Part shown: in pieces, positions 1-7,900 of the stretch
How the letters are laid out: each line of letters starts with the position of its first letter
Numbering within the stretch: position 1 is the stretch's first letter
Assembly (NCBI RefSeq): GCF_016680995.1
Contig: NZ_JAEQMG010000179.1
Coordinates: 1 to 15,553 of the forward strand
DNA: 15,553 nucleotides
Direction: 5' to 3'
Source: Ruminococcus difficilis
GTDB taxonomy: Bacteria > Bacillota_A > Clostridia > Oscillospirales > Acutalibacteraceae
The notes under the pieces: generated by a model
Seen by the model: only the letters and a program-made list of their open reading frames with translations
Databases searched by the model: none
What the model was told of the DNA's origin: nothing
Position numbers and translations under genes: made by a program

Positions 1-718
1 TTCCGATCTCCTCAGCATAACCCATGGCTCCGTTGTTTCGTTCCTTAGCTGTACGGGTGATTTCTTTGATGGATACACACCCTAATTTTGACTGAAACAG
101 AGCGTCCTTCAGTTTATCCTGATATGCGACGACCATCATAGCGATACCTTTTAATATGCCGGCAGCCAGAGAACTCGCTTCGCCTTCCCACGTACCGACA
201 CAGAGCTTCAATGTCCGGTCAAGAACATGAAAACCGTAGTTCTCATAGATAAACTGCAAGGTGCTTATAGCGCAGATAACACAGTATCCTTTTGTAGGTC
301 CGATTTTCAGATTGTAGGATTCAACAAGCTCCTTTATCGTCAGCTGCTCATTGTTCTGCGCCTCAATGTTCGCCTTGAAAATATCATAAGGCGTCAACTG
401 ACGAACAAACCGCTGTTGATTTGCGAAGGTGTCTGCTTCTTCGAGATAATCCATATCATCATAGATCATACACCACACAGGCGTGTCCCGCGACCCTGAA
501 ACAGCCGCGACCGTTTCTATTGTATGCTGACCGTTGAACACATAGTTGATCCCGTTCCTGCGGCTTACCTTTACCGGATTGACCTGCCGGATATCGAAAT
601 TCTTCACGGTTTTTGTCACGTGCTGCTGTGACAAAAGGCGCTGATAGTCTTGGTTTGATACCAATGCCTTGATCGGGATAAGTTCAAACCTGACATCAGG
701 AACAAACGGATTCTTTTC
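1..718 (-). pseudogene. ParB/sulfiredoxin-like nuclease-fold protein, 5'-truncated and running off the left edge
   Basis: I read an uninterrupted minus-strand frame of 239 codons from 718 down to the window edge. It contains FELIPIKALV, DYQRLL, VKNFDIRQVNPVKVSRR and the hallmark YVFNGQHTIE, then TPVWCMIYDD. This is the ParB-N-like fold seen in phage- and ICE-borne proteins that share an N-G-Q-H-T motif (DUF6551-like, from memory). Further along come AAGILKGIA and ITRTAKERNNGAMGYAEE. An in-frame TAA at 719-721 lies directly upstream. There is no ATG or ribosome binding site before the conserved part; the first possible starts are internal TTG or GTG codons without a Shine-Dalgarno. I therefore call it a gene that lost its 5' end. 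Its 3' end lies outside the window. Function is unknown; relatives are accessory proteins of mobile elements. A non-ATG start or an assembly join is the main alternative. Confidence 0.7.
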
Positions 719-945
719 TTAACCACAGACTCTTATGGGAGTATGTCAAACCCTGTAACAAGCCGTTCGATTATAATCCGAGAGGCAGAGTCGATTATAA
801 CTCAAAGGGCACGGCGATCATCTATATGAATCCGCATATTGAAGATACATATATAAGCGAAATCAAGGCTGAATTTGAAATCGAGTCTGATCCGGTGATC
901 CGATATGATCACAGCGAGCATTATAAATGCTATCTTGATAAATAA
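709..945 (+). pseudogene. Truncated paralogue of the small unknown protein encoded at 991-1320
   Basis: The frame is open from 694 (after TGA at 691-693) to TAA at 943-945, with no start codon or ribosome binding site at its beginning. The translation contains HRLLWEYVKPCNKPFDYN, PRGRV, TAIIYMNPHI, then KAEFEIESDPVIRYDHSEHYKC. It lines up along its length with residues about 38-104 of the next gene (SHEQLW, DYPRGRVVW, RAIIYID, KVTFELQNYTVAYDDHYRC). Roughly the first 30-40 residues of the family are missing. Recognisable similarity may begin near 709, so the fragment seems to abut or slightly overlap the beheaded ParB-like gene on the opposite strand. It is probably not translated. Confidence 0.65.
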
Positions 946-990
946 AGGTTGTATCCCTATCCTAAAGCGAGCAGGAGGATCAAGTAATAA

Positions 991-1320
991 ATGAGCGTAC
1001 AAATCGGACCTTTCTTCTACATAAAGAATAAGCTTATCCACAACACCTGCTCCCTCGAAAAAGGGCGCCGGCAAGCGGATAAGCTTGACAATTCTTACAG
1101 TCACGAACAGCTATGGGATGATCATATCCGGTTCGGCGAATACATCGACTATCCCCGCGGGCGTGTCGTATGGGATATTACCAATAACCGCGCGATTATC
1201 TATATTGACAGGTGCATAAACAAACCGGAAATAATATCAAAAATAAAAGTAACATTTGAATTGCAGAATTATACAGTTGCGTATGATGACCACTACCGCT
1301 GCCGGAACTGCGTTGAATAG
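991..1320 (+). CDS. Small conserved protein of unknown function (109 aa)
   Basis: The ATG at 991 has a clear AGGAGG at 973-978. The product is small, soluble and rich in charged residues. It has no signal peptide and no membrane segment. Visible features are an N-terminal IGPFFYIKNKLI stretch, a central DYPRGRVVWDI motif followed by a hydrophobic RAIIYIDRCI strand, and a C-terminal YDDHYRCRNC with two cysteines. I recognise the pattern as an uncharacterised protein family common in gut Firmicutes, but know no function for it. A truncated paralogue lies 45 bp upstream in the same direction, so the two arose by tandem duplication. Proximity to a ParB-like gene and a tRNA suggests mobile-element cargo. 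No catalytic site is evident. Confidence 0.8.
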   Translation: MSVQIGPFFYIKNKLIHNTCSLEKGRRQADKLDNSYSHEQLWDDHIRFGEYIDYPRGRVVWDITNNRAIIYIDRCINKPEIISKIKVTFELQNYTVAYDDHYRCRNCVE

Positions 1321-1394
1321 ATATTAAAAAAATATAAAATGGATTCAAGAAAGGAAATACAATATATTTTTGGGGGCTGATCCACTATAAATCT

Positions 1395-1457
1395 ATCGAC
1401 CGCATATACCTTCAAATCGACCGCATAAGCTCTTAAATCGACCGCATATACCCAAAA
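1395..1457. repeat. Three tandem 21-bp direct repeats (ATCGACCGCATA core)
   Basis: Copies begin at 1395, 1416 and 1437, exactly 21 bp apart. All share ATCGACCGCATA, and copies 1 and 3 also share the following TACC; the rest is A/T-rich and variable. Stops interrupt the frame in which the unit would read as a heptapeptide, so coding is unlikely. The exact two-helical-turn period places every copy on the same DNA face, as in iterons or the arm-type sites of tyrosine recombinases. The repeats lie about 160 bp from the tRNA 3' end. Confidence 0.75.
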
Positions 1458-1460
1458 ATG

Positions 1461-1520
1461 AAAACGCCCTGTTCGCCAAGGAAGTCAAATCCTCGGCAAA
1501 CAGGGCTGTTTTGTGTTTGT
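1461..1520. terminator. Bidirectional rho-independent terminator
   Basis: GCCCTGTT (1466-1473), GCC (1475-1477) and AGGA (1479-1482) pair in order with TCCT (1490-1493), GGC (1495-1497) and AACAGGGC (1499-1506), with two single mismatches and a 7-nt loop. On the plus strand the stem is followed by a T-rich tail (TGTTTTGTGTTTGTTTT). On the minus strand it is followed by TTTTCATTTTT. It can end transcription of the 991-1320 gene from the left and of tRNA-Arg from the right. Confidence 0.85.
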
Positions 1521-1526
1521 TTTGTA

Positions 1527-1550
1527 TGAGGGTTAATCCGGCAACCCTCA
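1527..1550. repeat. Short hairpin, 8-bp stem
   Basis: TGAGGGTT (1527-1534) and AACCCTCA (1543-1550) form a perfect 8-bp stem with an 8-nt loop. No T-tract follows on either strand, so it is not a terminator by itself. It lies between the terminator and the palindrome, in the path of tRNA read-through. Confidence 0.5.
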
Positions 1551-1570
1551 AAAATCCGCATAAACACTAA

Positions 1571-1609
1571 GGTGAGCAACTTTAATACATTGTATCAAAA
1601 TTGCTCACC
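1571..1609. repeat. 39-bp near-perfect palindrome next to the tRNA 3' end
   Basis: The two arms pair at 17 of 19 positions around a centre at 1590: GGTGAGCAA with TTGCTCACC outside, TTT with AAA, then ATACA with TGTAT inside. The two mismatches are 1580/1600 and 1584/1596. It ends 5 bp before the CCA of tRNA-Arg and lacks a downstream T-tract on either strand. It could be a protein binding site, a cruciform, a 3'-trailer hairpin or part of an attachment region. Confidence 0.75.
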
Positions 1610-1614
1610 TAAGA

Positions 1615-1691
1615 TGGCCCGCCCGAAGGGATTTGAACCCCCGATCTCCGGAATCGGAATCCGTTGCGTTATCCAGCTGCGCCACGGGCGG
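1615..1691 (-). tRNA. tRNA-Arg, anticodon CCG
   Basis: The minus strand folds into a full 77-nt cloverleaf. The acceptor stem CCGCCCG pairs with CGGGCGG, followed by discriminator G and an encoded CCA. The D-arm contains GCGCAGCTGGATAACGC. The anticodon stem-loop is ACGGA-TTCCGAT-TCCGG, giving CCG at positions 34-36 with U33 in place. The T-arm carries GGTTCAAATCC. The anticodon reads CGG, so the tRNA is arginyl. The A-G pair at 27-43 and the C-A pair at 13-22 are non-canonical, but the fold is otherwise complete. The 3' half of such tRNAs is a common integration site for tyrosine-recombinase elements, and the material to the left (1-1614) fits that arrangement. Confidence 0.95.
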
Positions 1692-1696
1692 ATATT

Positions 1697-1713
1697 GCGC
1701 GGATTTACCGCGC
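1697..1713 (-). other. GC-rich hairpin in the tRNA 5' leader
   Basis: GCGCGG (1697-1702) and CCGCGC (1708-1713) form a perfect 6-bp stem with a 5-nt loop, between the tRNA promoter and the mature 5' end at 1691. It would fall in the precursor leader removed by RNase P, or mark the transcript start. No T-tract follows, so it is not a terminator for the ABC-F gene. Confidence 0.45.
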
Positions 1714-1720
1714 TTAAATT

Positions 1721-1749
1721 ATTATACACTATTTTGAAAACTTAGTCAA
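1721..1749 (-). promoter_or_regulatory. Promoter of tRNA-Arg(CCG)
   Basis: On the minus strand TTGACT (1744-1749) and TATAAT (1721-1726) are separated by exactly 17 bp. This is a near-consensus vegetative promoter, about 30 bp upstream of the mature tRNA. The -35 box begins at the base directly after the ABC-F stop codon, so the tRNA has its own promoter while also lying downstream of that gene. Confidence 0.9.
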
Positions 1750-3651
1750 TCATTCAGACAATTCTTCCCAGATTTCGTAAAGACTTTCCTGCTGTGCCTG
1801 CAGCTCCTCGAGCTTGTTTGTCAGCTCAATCAGCTTTTCATAATCAGAGGTGACGCTTTCGTCGCCGAGATGAGTCTGGATTTCCTTCATCTGAGCGTCA
1901 AGGCTTTCGATTTCCTCCTCGGTCTTGCGCAGCTTTGTGCGGCGTTTGCGTTCCTCGCTTTGACGCTGCTTGTTGAGAAAATATTCATTCTGGGGCTTTT
2001 CCTTTTTCTCGGCGGCCTTCTCCTGAGCTTCGCTTTCCTTTGCAGCCTTTATGCGCTCGAGGCAGTAGTCGTAGTTGCCGAGGTATTCCTTCATTCCGTC
2101 CTGTGTAAGAACGAGAACCCTGTCGGCGAGCTTGTTAATGAAATATCGGTCGTGGCTGATTATGAGCAGAGTGCCGCTGTATTCGGCGAGCGTTTTTTCA
2201 AGCTCCTCGCGTGAGGCGGCGTCAAGGTGGTTTGTCGGCTCGTCGAGCAGGAGAAAGTTGCTGCCCTGAAGCATCAGCTTGAGCAGAGAAATCCTCGCTC
2301 TTTCGCCGCCGCTCATCTTTGACAGCGGCTTGAACACCTCGTCGCCCTTGAACAGGAAAGATGCAAGCGCAGAGCGCACCTCGGTCTGCGTCATATTCGG
2401 GAACCTGTCCCACACCTCGTCAATTGCGGTTTTGCTCAGGTCGAGATTTTGCTGCAGCTGGTCAAAGTATCCTGTCATCACATTCGCGCCGAGGTCAAAT
2501 TCACCTCTGTCCTGCGGCATTCTTCCGTTGAGAATGCGGAAAAGCGTGGTCTTGCCGCAGCCGTTTGCGCCGAGAATAAATACTCTTTCGCCCTTGCGGA
2601 TATGTATGTTCACATCTCTGAACAGCTGCTTCTCGCCGAAGGATTTAGCGAGATTGCGGCATATAAGCACATCGTTTCCGCTCTCGAACTTCGGCTCAAA
2701 GCGCATACGCATTGTTTCCAACTCGCTTTCGGGTGTGACGAGCTGCGCCTTGATGCGGTCGGCTTCCTTCTGACGGGAGGCGGCGGTGATGAAGTTCCTC
2801 TCACGTCCCCAGCGGCGCTGTTGCTCAACAATGCCCTCGATACGCCTGATTTCCTTCATGTCGTTTTCGTATTTATTTTTCAGAGCCTCGTTGAAGGCTT
2901 CTTTTTTGCGGATAAATTCCGTGTACGCGCCCTTGTAGCACATGATTTTTCCGTGCTCAAGCTCGATCGTCTTGTTCGTGACGTTGTCGAGGAAGTAACG
3001 GTCGTGGCTGATAATAATCATCGAGCCCTTGAAATCTCTCAGGAAGTCCTCGAGCCAGCCGACAGCCTTGATGTCGAGGTGGTTGGTCGGCTCGTCGAGG
3101 AGAAGCAGGTTGCTGCGCGAGAGCAGGAGCTTTGCGAGGCTTAGCTTTGAGCGCTGACCGCCGCTGAGGTTGCCGACGGGCATAGTGAAGTCGTCCTCAG
3201 AGAAGCCCAGCCCGAGAAGCGCCGAGCGCGTGCGGCTCTTGTAGGTAAGACCTCCCTGAGCTTCATATTCCTCAATCAGCCTTGTCTGACGTTCCACGAG
3301 CGCGTCGAGGTTGCCTTCACCGGCGTCGATCGACGCTGTTACGGCGGCGATTTCGTCCTCGGTTTCGCTCAGATAGTCAAAAACAGACAGCAGCTCGTGA
3401 AAGATATCCATTCGCGGGTTGTTGCAGGCGTGCTGCTCCATGTAACCGACGCGCACGCTTTTTTCAAAGGCGATAACGCCTTCGTTCGGATCGATTTCTC
3501 CGTTTAGGGCGCGGAAGAGAGTGGTTTTTCCGACGCCGTTAGCCCCGATAAAGCCCACCTTGTCGTGAGTCTCCACATCAAAGGACACGTCGGAAAACAG
3601 CGTTCGCTCTACAAAGCTGACGCTGAGATTTCGCACCGATAATGCGGGCAT
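1750..3651 (-). CDS. ABC-F family ATP-binding protein (YdiF-like)
   Basis: This is a 633-residue soluble protein with two ATP-binding cassettes and no membrane segment, the hallmark of ABC-F factors. These bind the ribosomal E site and affect translation, and some confer antibiotic resistance. Cassette 1 has Walker A GANGVGKTT (36-44), signature LSGGQ (162-166) and Walker B LLLLDEPTNHLD (about 182-193). The interdomain linker, about 245-315, contains the typical GRERNFI. Cassette 2 has GANGCGKTT (361-369), MSGGE (446-450) and LLLDEPTNHLD (467-477). Residues from about 535 form a charged coiled-coil tail ending WEELSE, as in the Bacillus YdiF subgroup (subgroup recalled, not searched). Both catalytic glutamates are present. 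Start ATG at 3651 follows AGGGAG. It lies 41 bp downstream of the DUF5658-like gene, probably co-transcribed. No leader-peptide attenuator is visible, so a housekeeping role is more likely than inducible resistance. Confidence 0.93.
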   Translation of the reverse strand: MPALSVRNLSVSFVERTLFSDVSFDVETHDKVGFIGANGVGKTTLFRALNGEIDPNEGVIAFEKSVRVGYMEQHACNNPRMDIFHELLSVFDYLSETEDEIAAVTASIDAGEGNLDALVERQTRLIEEYEAQGGLTYKSRTRSALLGLGFSEDDFTMPVGNLSGGQRSKLSLAKLLLSRSNLLLLDEPTNHLDIKAVGWLEDFLRDFKGSMIIISHDRYFLDNVTNKTIELEHGKIMCYKGAYTEFIRKKEAFNEALKNKYENDMKEIRRIEGIVEQQRRWGRERNFITAASRQKEADRIKAQLVTPESELETMRMRFEPKFESGNDVLICRNLAKSFGEKQLFRDVNIHIRKGERVFILGANGCGKTTLFRILNGRMPQDRGEFDLGANVMTGYFDQLQQNLDLSKTAIDEVWDRFPNMTQTEVRSALASFLFKGDEVFKPLSKMSGGERARISLLKLMLQGSNFLLLDEPTNHLDAASREELEKTLAEYSGTLLIISHDRYFINKLADRVLVLTQDGMKEYLGNYDYCLERIKAAKESEAQEKAAEKKEKPQNEYFLNKQRQSEERKRRTKLRKTEEEIESLDAQMKEIQTHLGDESVTSDYEKLIELTNKLEELQAQQESLYEIWEELSE

Positions 3652-3684
3652 ATAATCACTCCCTTATTTGCATACTATTTTTAT

Positions 3685-3713
3685 ATTGTAGCCTAAAATC
3701 CCGAAAAGAGCAA
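3685..3713 (-). promoter_or_regulatory. Possible weak promoter for the ABC-F gene
   Basis: On the minus strand TACAAT (3685-3690) lies 17 bp after TTGCTC (3708-3713), ahead of the ABC-F start. The -35 matches consensus only at TTG and overlaps the end of the upstream coding sequence. The ABC-F gene may simply be read from a promoter upstream of 4049. Confidence 0.3.
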
Positions 3714-4049
3714 GACAAAATTAAAAATATGCCAGAGATTAACGAGAGAATAGGCAATAATGCCGATAATTATCAGCACGTTTGCGAATTTATTCTCCGC
3801 TTCACCCGTCAGCTTAAAGAGCACTCCGCATAGGACTATCAGCGCCAGCGGAATCACGCCTTTAATCAGCAGGGTAGACCCGAATCCGCTGAGTACGGGC
3901 TGCATAATCGGGTTAGCCTCGGTAAATCTTCCGCTTCCGATAAGCGCCTCCGTGCATATCCAGTCGATCAGATTGAGCAGATACAGAAGTCCGAGTTTTG
4001 TGTAAAACGAAACTCCGCTTTTTTGCCGTGCCGCGGTCTTATCTGTCAT
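3693..4049 (-). CDS. Small membrane protein, DUF5658-like (118 aa)
   Basis: A three-helix membrane protein is predicted. A short charged cytoplasmic N-terminus is followed by helices at about 18-36, 60-78 and 88-112. The LLNLIDWICTE motif in helix 1 and EANPIM just after it match what I recall of DUF5658, an uncharacterised family. I chose the ATG at 4049 because it has AAGGAG 8 nt upstream. A GTG three codons earlier (4056-4058) overlaps that Shine-Dalgarno and is unlikely. The gene sits 41 bp ahead of the ABC-F gene in the same direction, and divergent from the ABC transporter operon. Function is unknown. Confidence 0.8.
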   Translation of the reverse strand: MTDKTAARQKSGVSFYTKLGLLYLLNLIDWICTEALIGSGRFTEANPIMQPVLSGFGSTLLIKGVIPLALIVLCGVLFKLTGEAENKFANVLIIIGIIAYSLVNLWHIFNFVLLFSGF

Positions 4050-4118
4050 AGTAATCACTCCTTGGGTTTATCATTCGCTCCGTTTGGTTTTTTATTCGCA
4101 GAACAGAATATTTGAATA

Positions 4119-4147
4119 TTGAAAATGGATATGAATTATGATATAAA
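4119..4147 (+). promoter_or_regulatory. Promoter of the ABC transporter operon
   Basis: TTGAAA (4119-4124) and TATAAA (4142-4147) are separated by 17 bp, each 5 of 6 to consensus. They lie 29 bp before the ATPase start in an AT-rich divergent intergenic region (4050-4176). A close AATATT-TG-AATATT repeat lies just upstream of and overlapping the start of the -35 box and could be an operator. An alternative -10 is TATACT at 4148-4153. Confidence 0.55.
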
Positions 4148-4176
4148 TATACTATAAAACAGTAGGAGTTATCATT

Positions 4177-4878
4177 ATGTCGCTTGTGGAGTTCAGAGAC
4201 GTTTATAAACGCTACCAAATGGGAGAAATCACGATCAACGCCGTCGACGGCATATCATTTTCGGTTGAGGAAGGCGAATTTGCCGTTGTCGTAGGCGCGT
4301 CGGGCGCGGGAAAAACCACTGTGCTCAATATCCTCGGCGGAATGGACAGCTGCACCGAGGGCGAAATCATCGTCGGCGGCCGAAACGTCAGCCGTCTCAG
4401 CGACAGACAGCTTATTGAGTACCGCCGCTACGACATCGGATTTGTATTCCAGTTCTACAACCTTGTCCACAACCTGACTGCAAAGGAGAATGTCGAGCTT
4501 GCAGCCCAGATTTGCCGCGACCCGATGGACAGCGAAAAGGCGCTCGAGAGCGTCGGTCTGCTCGAACGAAAGGACAATTTCCCGGCGCAGCTCTCGGGCG
4601 GCGAACAGCAGCGAGTCAGTATCGCACGCGCGCTCGCAAAGAATCCCAAGCTGCTGCTCTGTGACGAGCCTACAGGCGCGCTCGATTACAACACGGGCAG
4701 ACAGATTCTCGCGCTGCTGCAGGATACCTGCCACAGGCAGAAGATGACCGTCATGCTGATTACCCACAACAACGCGATAACTCCGATGGCTGACCATGTA
4801 ATAGAGATGAAAAGCGGCAAAATCGTCCGCGATGTATATAATGAAAACCCGAAATCCATAGACGAGATCGAATGGTAA
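4177..4878 (+). CDS. ABC transporter ATP-binding protein (MacB/LolD type)
   Basis: This is a single 233-residue ATP-binding cassette, the normal size for a stand-alone ATPase of the MacB/LolD/FtsE class. Such ATPases drive FtsX-type permeases that export or mechanically transmit rather than import. Walker A is GASGAGKTT (40-48), the Q-loop glutamine is Q92 in FVFQFYNLV, the signature is [15 protein letters not shown] (139-153), Walker B is [12 protein letters not shown] (159-170) and the H-loop is ITHN with H197. The GEQQ signature and DEPTGALD are typical of the class. Start ATG 4177 is preceded by AGGAG. It is separated by 34 bp from the permease gene, so the two form one operon. Substrate cannot be read from the ATPase. 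Confidence 0.95.
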   Translation: MSLVEFRDVYKRYQMGEITINAVDGISFSVEEGEFAVVVGASGAGKTTVLNILGGMDSCTEGEIIVGGRNVSRLSDRQLIEYRRYDIGFVFQFYNLVHNLTAKENVELAAQICRDPMDSEKALESVGLLERKDNFPAQLSGGEQQRVSIARALAKNPKLLLCDEPTGALDYNTGRQILALLQDTCHRQKMTVMLITHNNAITPMADHVIEMKSGKIVRDVYNENPKSIDEIEW

Positions 4879-4912
4879 TACATTAAAAATATTCCGGAAA
4901 GGAGGCGGCAGT

Positions 4913-7900
4913 ATGACACGGGCGTTGATCAGGAACACATTCAGAGAGATAATCGGCACAAAGGCGCGTTTTTTCTCGATTATGGCGATCATAGCGCTCG
5001 GCGTCGGCTTTTTCACGGGCATCAAGGCGACAAGCCCTTCTATGTACAATCTCGCCGAGAATTATTATCGTGAAAAGAGCCTGATGGATTTCCGCCTTGT
5101 TTCCACAACCGGCTTTACCGAGGACGATGTGAAGGCTGTTTCCGCGGTCGAAGGCGTTCAGAGCGTAATGCCGTCATACTTCTTTGACCTTATGACCGCC
5201 GCTGACGAGGGCGGCGATTTGGTTCGCCTGATAGCCGTGCCCGAAGATTATCTCAAAAACCCGTCGCTCAACGATATTGTAATCAACGAGGGCAGAGAAA
5301 TCAAAAGGAGCGGCGAGATCATCACCGAGAGCGTTGCGTTTGCTAACGCGAAGCATCAGCTCGGCGGCAAAGTCCGTTTCGCGCCGATGGCAGGCGACAG
5401 CAAGGTCACTGATATGCTGAACAACACCGAGTATACCATTGTCGGTAAGGCTGAGTCGCCGCTGTATATATCCTATCAGCGCGGCATCTCCCAGATCGGC
5501 AACGGCAAGATCGACGAGTATATGTACGTGTCCGCCGAGGATTTCAAGATCGACCGATATACAGAGCTGTATGTCAAGGCTGACTACTCCGACGGCGTTT
5601 CCGCGTTTTCAGATGAATATATTGAAAAGACCGACGAGCTTCAGGAGAAGCTTGAGCAGGCGGCGTCCGAGCGCGAGGAGGCGTTTCAGGTCGAGGTCAT
5701 CGATAAGGCAAAGTCAGACCTGGCCGACGCGAAGGAGAAGTACAACTCAGAGAAGAGCGACGCCGACAAAAAGCTCAGCGACGCTGAAAAGCAGATTCGT
5801 GAAGGTGAAGCGGAGTACGACGAAAAGATAGCCGACGCAGAGCGGCAGCTTAAGGACGCTCAGGAAAAAATCGCGGACGGCGAAAATGAGCTTGCCGCGG
5901 GAGAATACGCTTATTACACCAAAATCAGCGCCGCGGATAAGCAGCTGGACGAAAAACGCGCAGAGCTCAGTGACGCGGAGAATAAGTATAAATCCTCGCT
6001 TGCAGAGGCGCAGGAGAAAATTGCTTCCGCTCAGGCTCAGATAGACAGCGGCAGAGCACAGCTCGAGGCAGGACAGGCAGAGCTTGAGAGCAAGGCGGAG
6101 CTGTTCGCGTTTTTGGAGAAGGCACAGCAGGCAGTTGAAACGGTAAACGAGGCGATAAGCAGACTGCAGGAACTGGGACTTCACGAAAAACTTACCGGGA
6201 TTATCGACGGCACAAAAACCATAATCGACGATCTTACAAAAGAGAAAAAGCTCACACCAGAAGAAGCGCAAAAGCTGCGCGACGCTCTCGACAAGGCGCA
6301 GGAAATTATCGACGGCGCACAGACGCTGACCGATCAGGTTCAGGCGATACTTGAGAAGGCGGACGAAGTGCTCTCGGGTCTGAATGAGGAATACCGCAAT
6401 GCCGAAGCGCTGCTCGAGCAGATGAAGCAGAAGCTCGACGACGCTCAGGCGGAGCTCGACAAGCAGGCGGCTGAGGGTCAGGCACAGCTTGACGCGGCAA
6501 AGGCTCAGATAGACAGCGGCAAGGCACAGCTCAGCGCAGCATCGGCGGAGCTTGAAAGCCAGCGAGCGAGCGGACTTGCGAAGCTCCAAAACGCGCGCTA
6601 TTCATTGCAGCTTGCAAAGACTGAGTACGCAAACGGCGTATCTGAGTTTGAAGCCGAAAAGCAAAGCGGCCGCGAGAAGCTCGACGACGCGAAGGCAGAG
6701 TATAATAAGAACAAAAGCGAAGCGGATAAGAAGTTCGCCGATGCAAAGAAGCAGATAGACGAAGCGCAGGAGAAGGTCGACAGCCTCAGTCCGTCGCAGT
6801 GGTATGTATTTAACCGTGACGATAACCCCGGATATTCAACATTCTCGCAGAACGCCGACAGGCTCGACGCGGTCGCGTCTGTTTTTCCGCTGTTCTTCCT
6901 TCTGGTTGCGGTTCTCGTCTGCGTGACGACAATGACCCGCTTGATTGAGGAAAAGCGCACCGAGATCGCGACGCTGAAGGCGCTCGGTTACTCAAACGGC
7001 TCGATTATTCTTAAATATGTAATATATTCCATGCTCGCCGCCGTATCTGGAAGCATCGTCGGCATTGCCGCGGGAGTGCTGACGCTGCCGTTTATCATCT
7101 TCAATGCCTATAAAATAATGTATTACATCGGCGATATCACGCTGGTGCTCAATATTCCCGCGATCGTGCTAGGAATGCTCGCCGCGGTAGTAACAACCAC
7201 CGCTGTTTCGGTTATAGTCTGTGCAAAGTCCCTGCACCTCAAGCCCGCGCAGGCAATGCGCCCGAAGGCTCCGAAGCCGGGCAAGCGCATTTTGCTCGAA
7301 TATTTCACTCCGCTCTGGAAGCGCATGGGCTTTACCGCAAAGCTGACCGCGCGAAATCTTTTCCGCTACAAAATCCGCATGTGCATGACAGTTCTCGGTG
7401 TCGCGGGCTGTACTGCGTTGATTGTCGCGGCGTTCGGTCTGCTCAACAGCTTCGATCCGCTGACCGAGGTGCAGTTCGGCGAGATTTACAAGTACGACGT
7501 CATTGTCGCGCCAAAGGACAGCGGCACCGCTGAAGATCTGGAGCATCTTGAGGAGCTTTCCGACAATACGGGCTGCGCGACAGGAAACCTTCTGGTTTCA
7601 CAGAGCGACGTCACAGTCGGTTACGGCGGCAAGGAAAACAGCGAATCGACCTACCTCTGGACGATGTCTGATCCGCAGAATTTTGATAATATGGTTTCTA
7701 TCCGTACCAGGAAGGATCACACTCCGCTGCCTTTGGATAACAACGGTATTATGGTAAACGAAAAGCTCGCGTCTATCCTCGGCTTTTCGGTCGGCGATAC
7801 GATCACCCTCAAGATAGGGGATAAGACCGCCGAGGCTAAGGTCAGCGGAATCTTCGAGCAGTATATCTATAACTACCTCTATCTCACGCCGGATTATTAC

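Noticed and set aside
227..499. Plus-strand open frame of 90 codons
   Set aside because: Opposite the ParB-like frame, which carries a recognisable NGQHT motif.
802..1104. Minus-strand open frame of 100 codons
   Set aside because: Antisense to two homologous plus-strand ORFs whose similarity to each other shows the coding strand.
1395..1457. CRISPR array
   Set aside because: Only three units with 21-bp period, a 12-bp conserved part and about 9 bp of variable sequence; too short for spacers and no cas gene nearby.
1388..1570. Short plus-strand frame reading through the 21-bp repeats and terminator
   Set aside because: No start codon or ribosome binding site, and it crosses a clear terminator stem.
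2449..3144. Plus-strand open frame of 231 codons
   Set aside because: Lies wholly opposite the ABC-F gene, has no recognisable motif and arises from its codon bias.
1750..3651. Inducible antibiotic-resistance ABC-F
   Set aside because: No upstream leader peptide or attenuator hairpins; the gene follows another ORF by 41 bp and its C-terminal tail resembles YdiF-type factors.
4255..5049. Minus-strand open frame of 264 codons
   Set aside because: Antisense to the ABC ATPase and the start of the permease; both plus-strand proteins have complete family motifs.
5747..6589. Minus-strand open frame of 280 codons, leucine/cysteine-rich
   Set aside because: Antisense to the coiled-coil segment; GAG/AAG/GCG-rich repeats on one strand produce long leucine-rich frames on the other.
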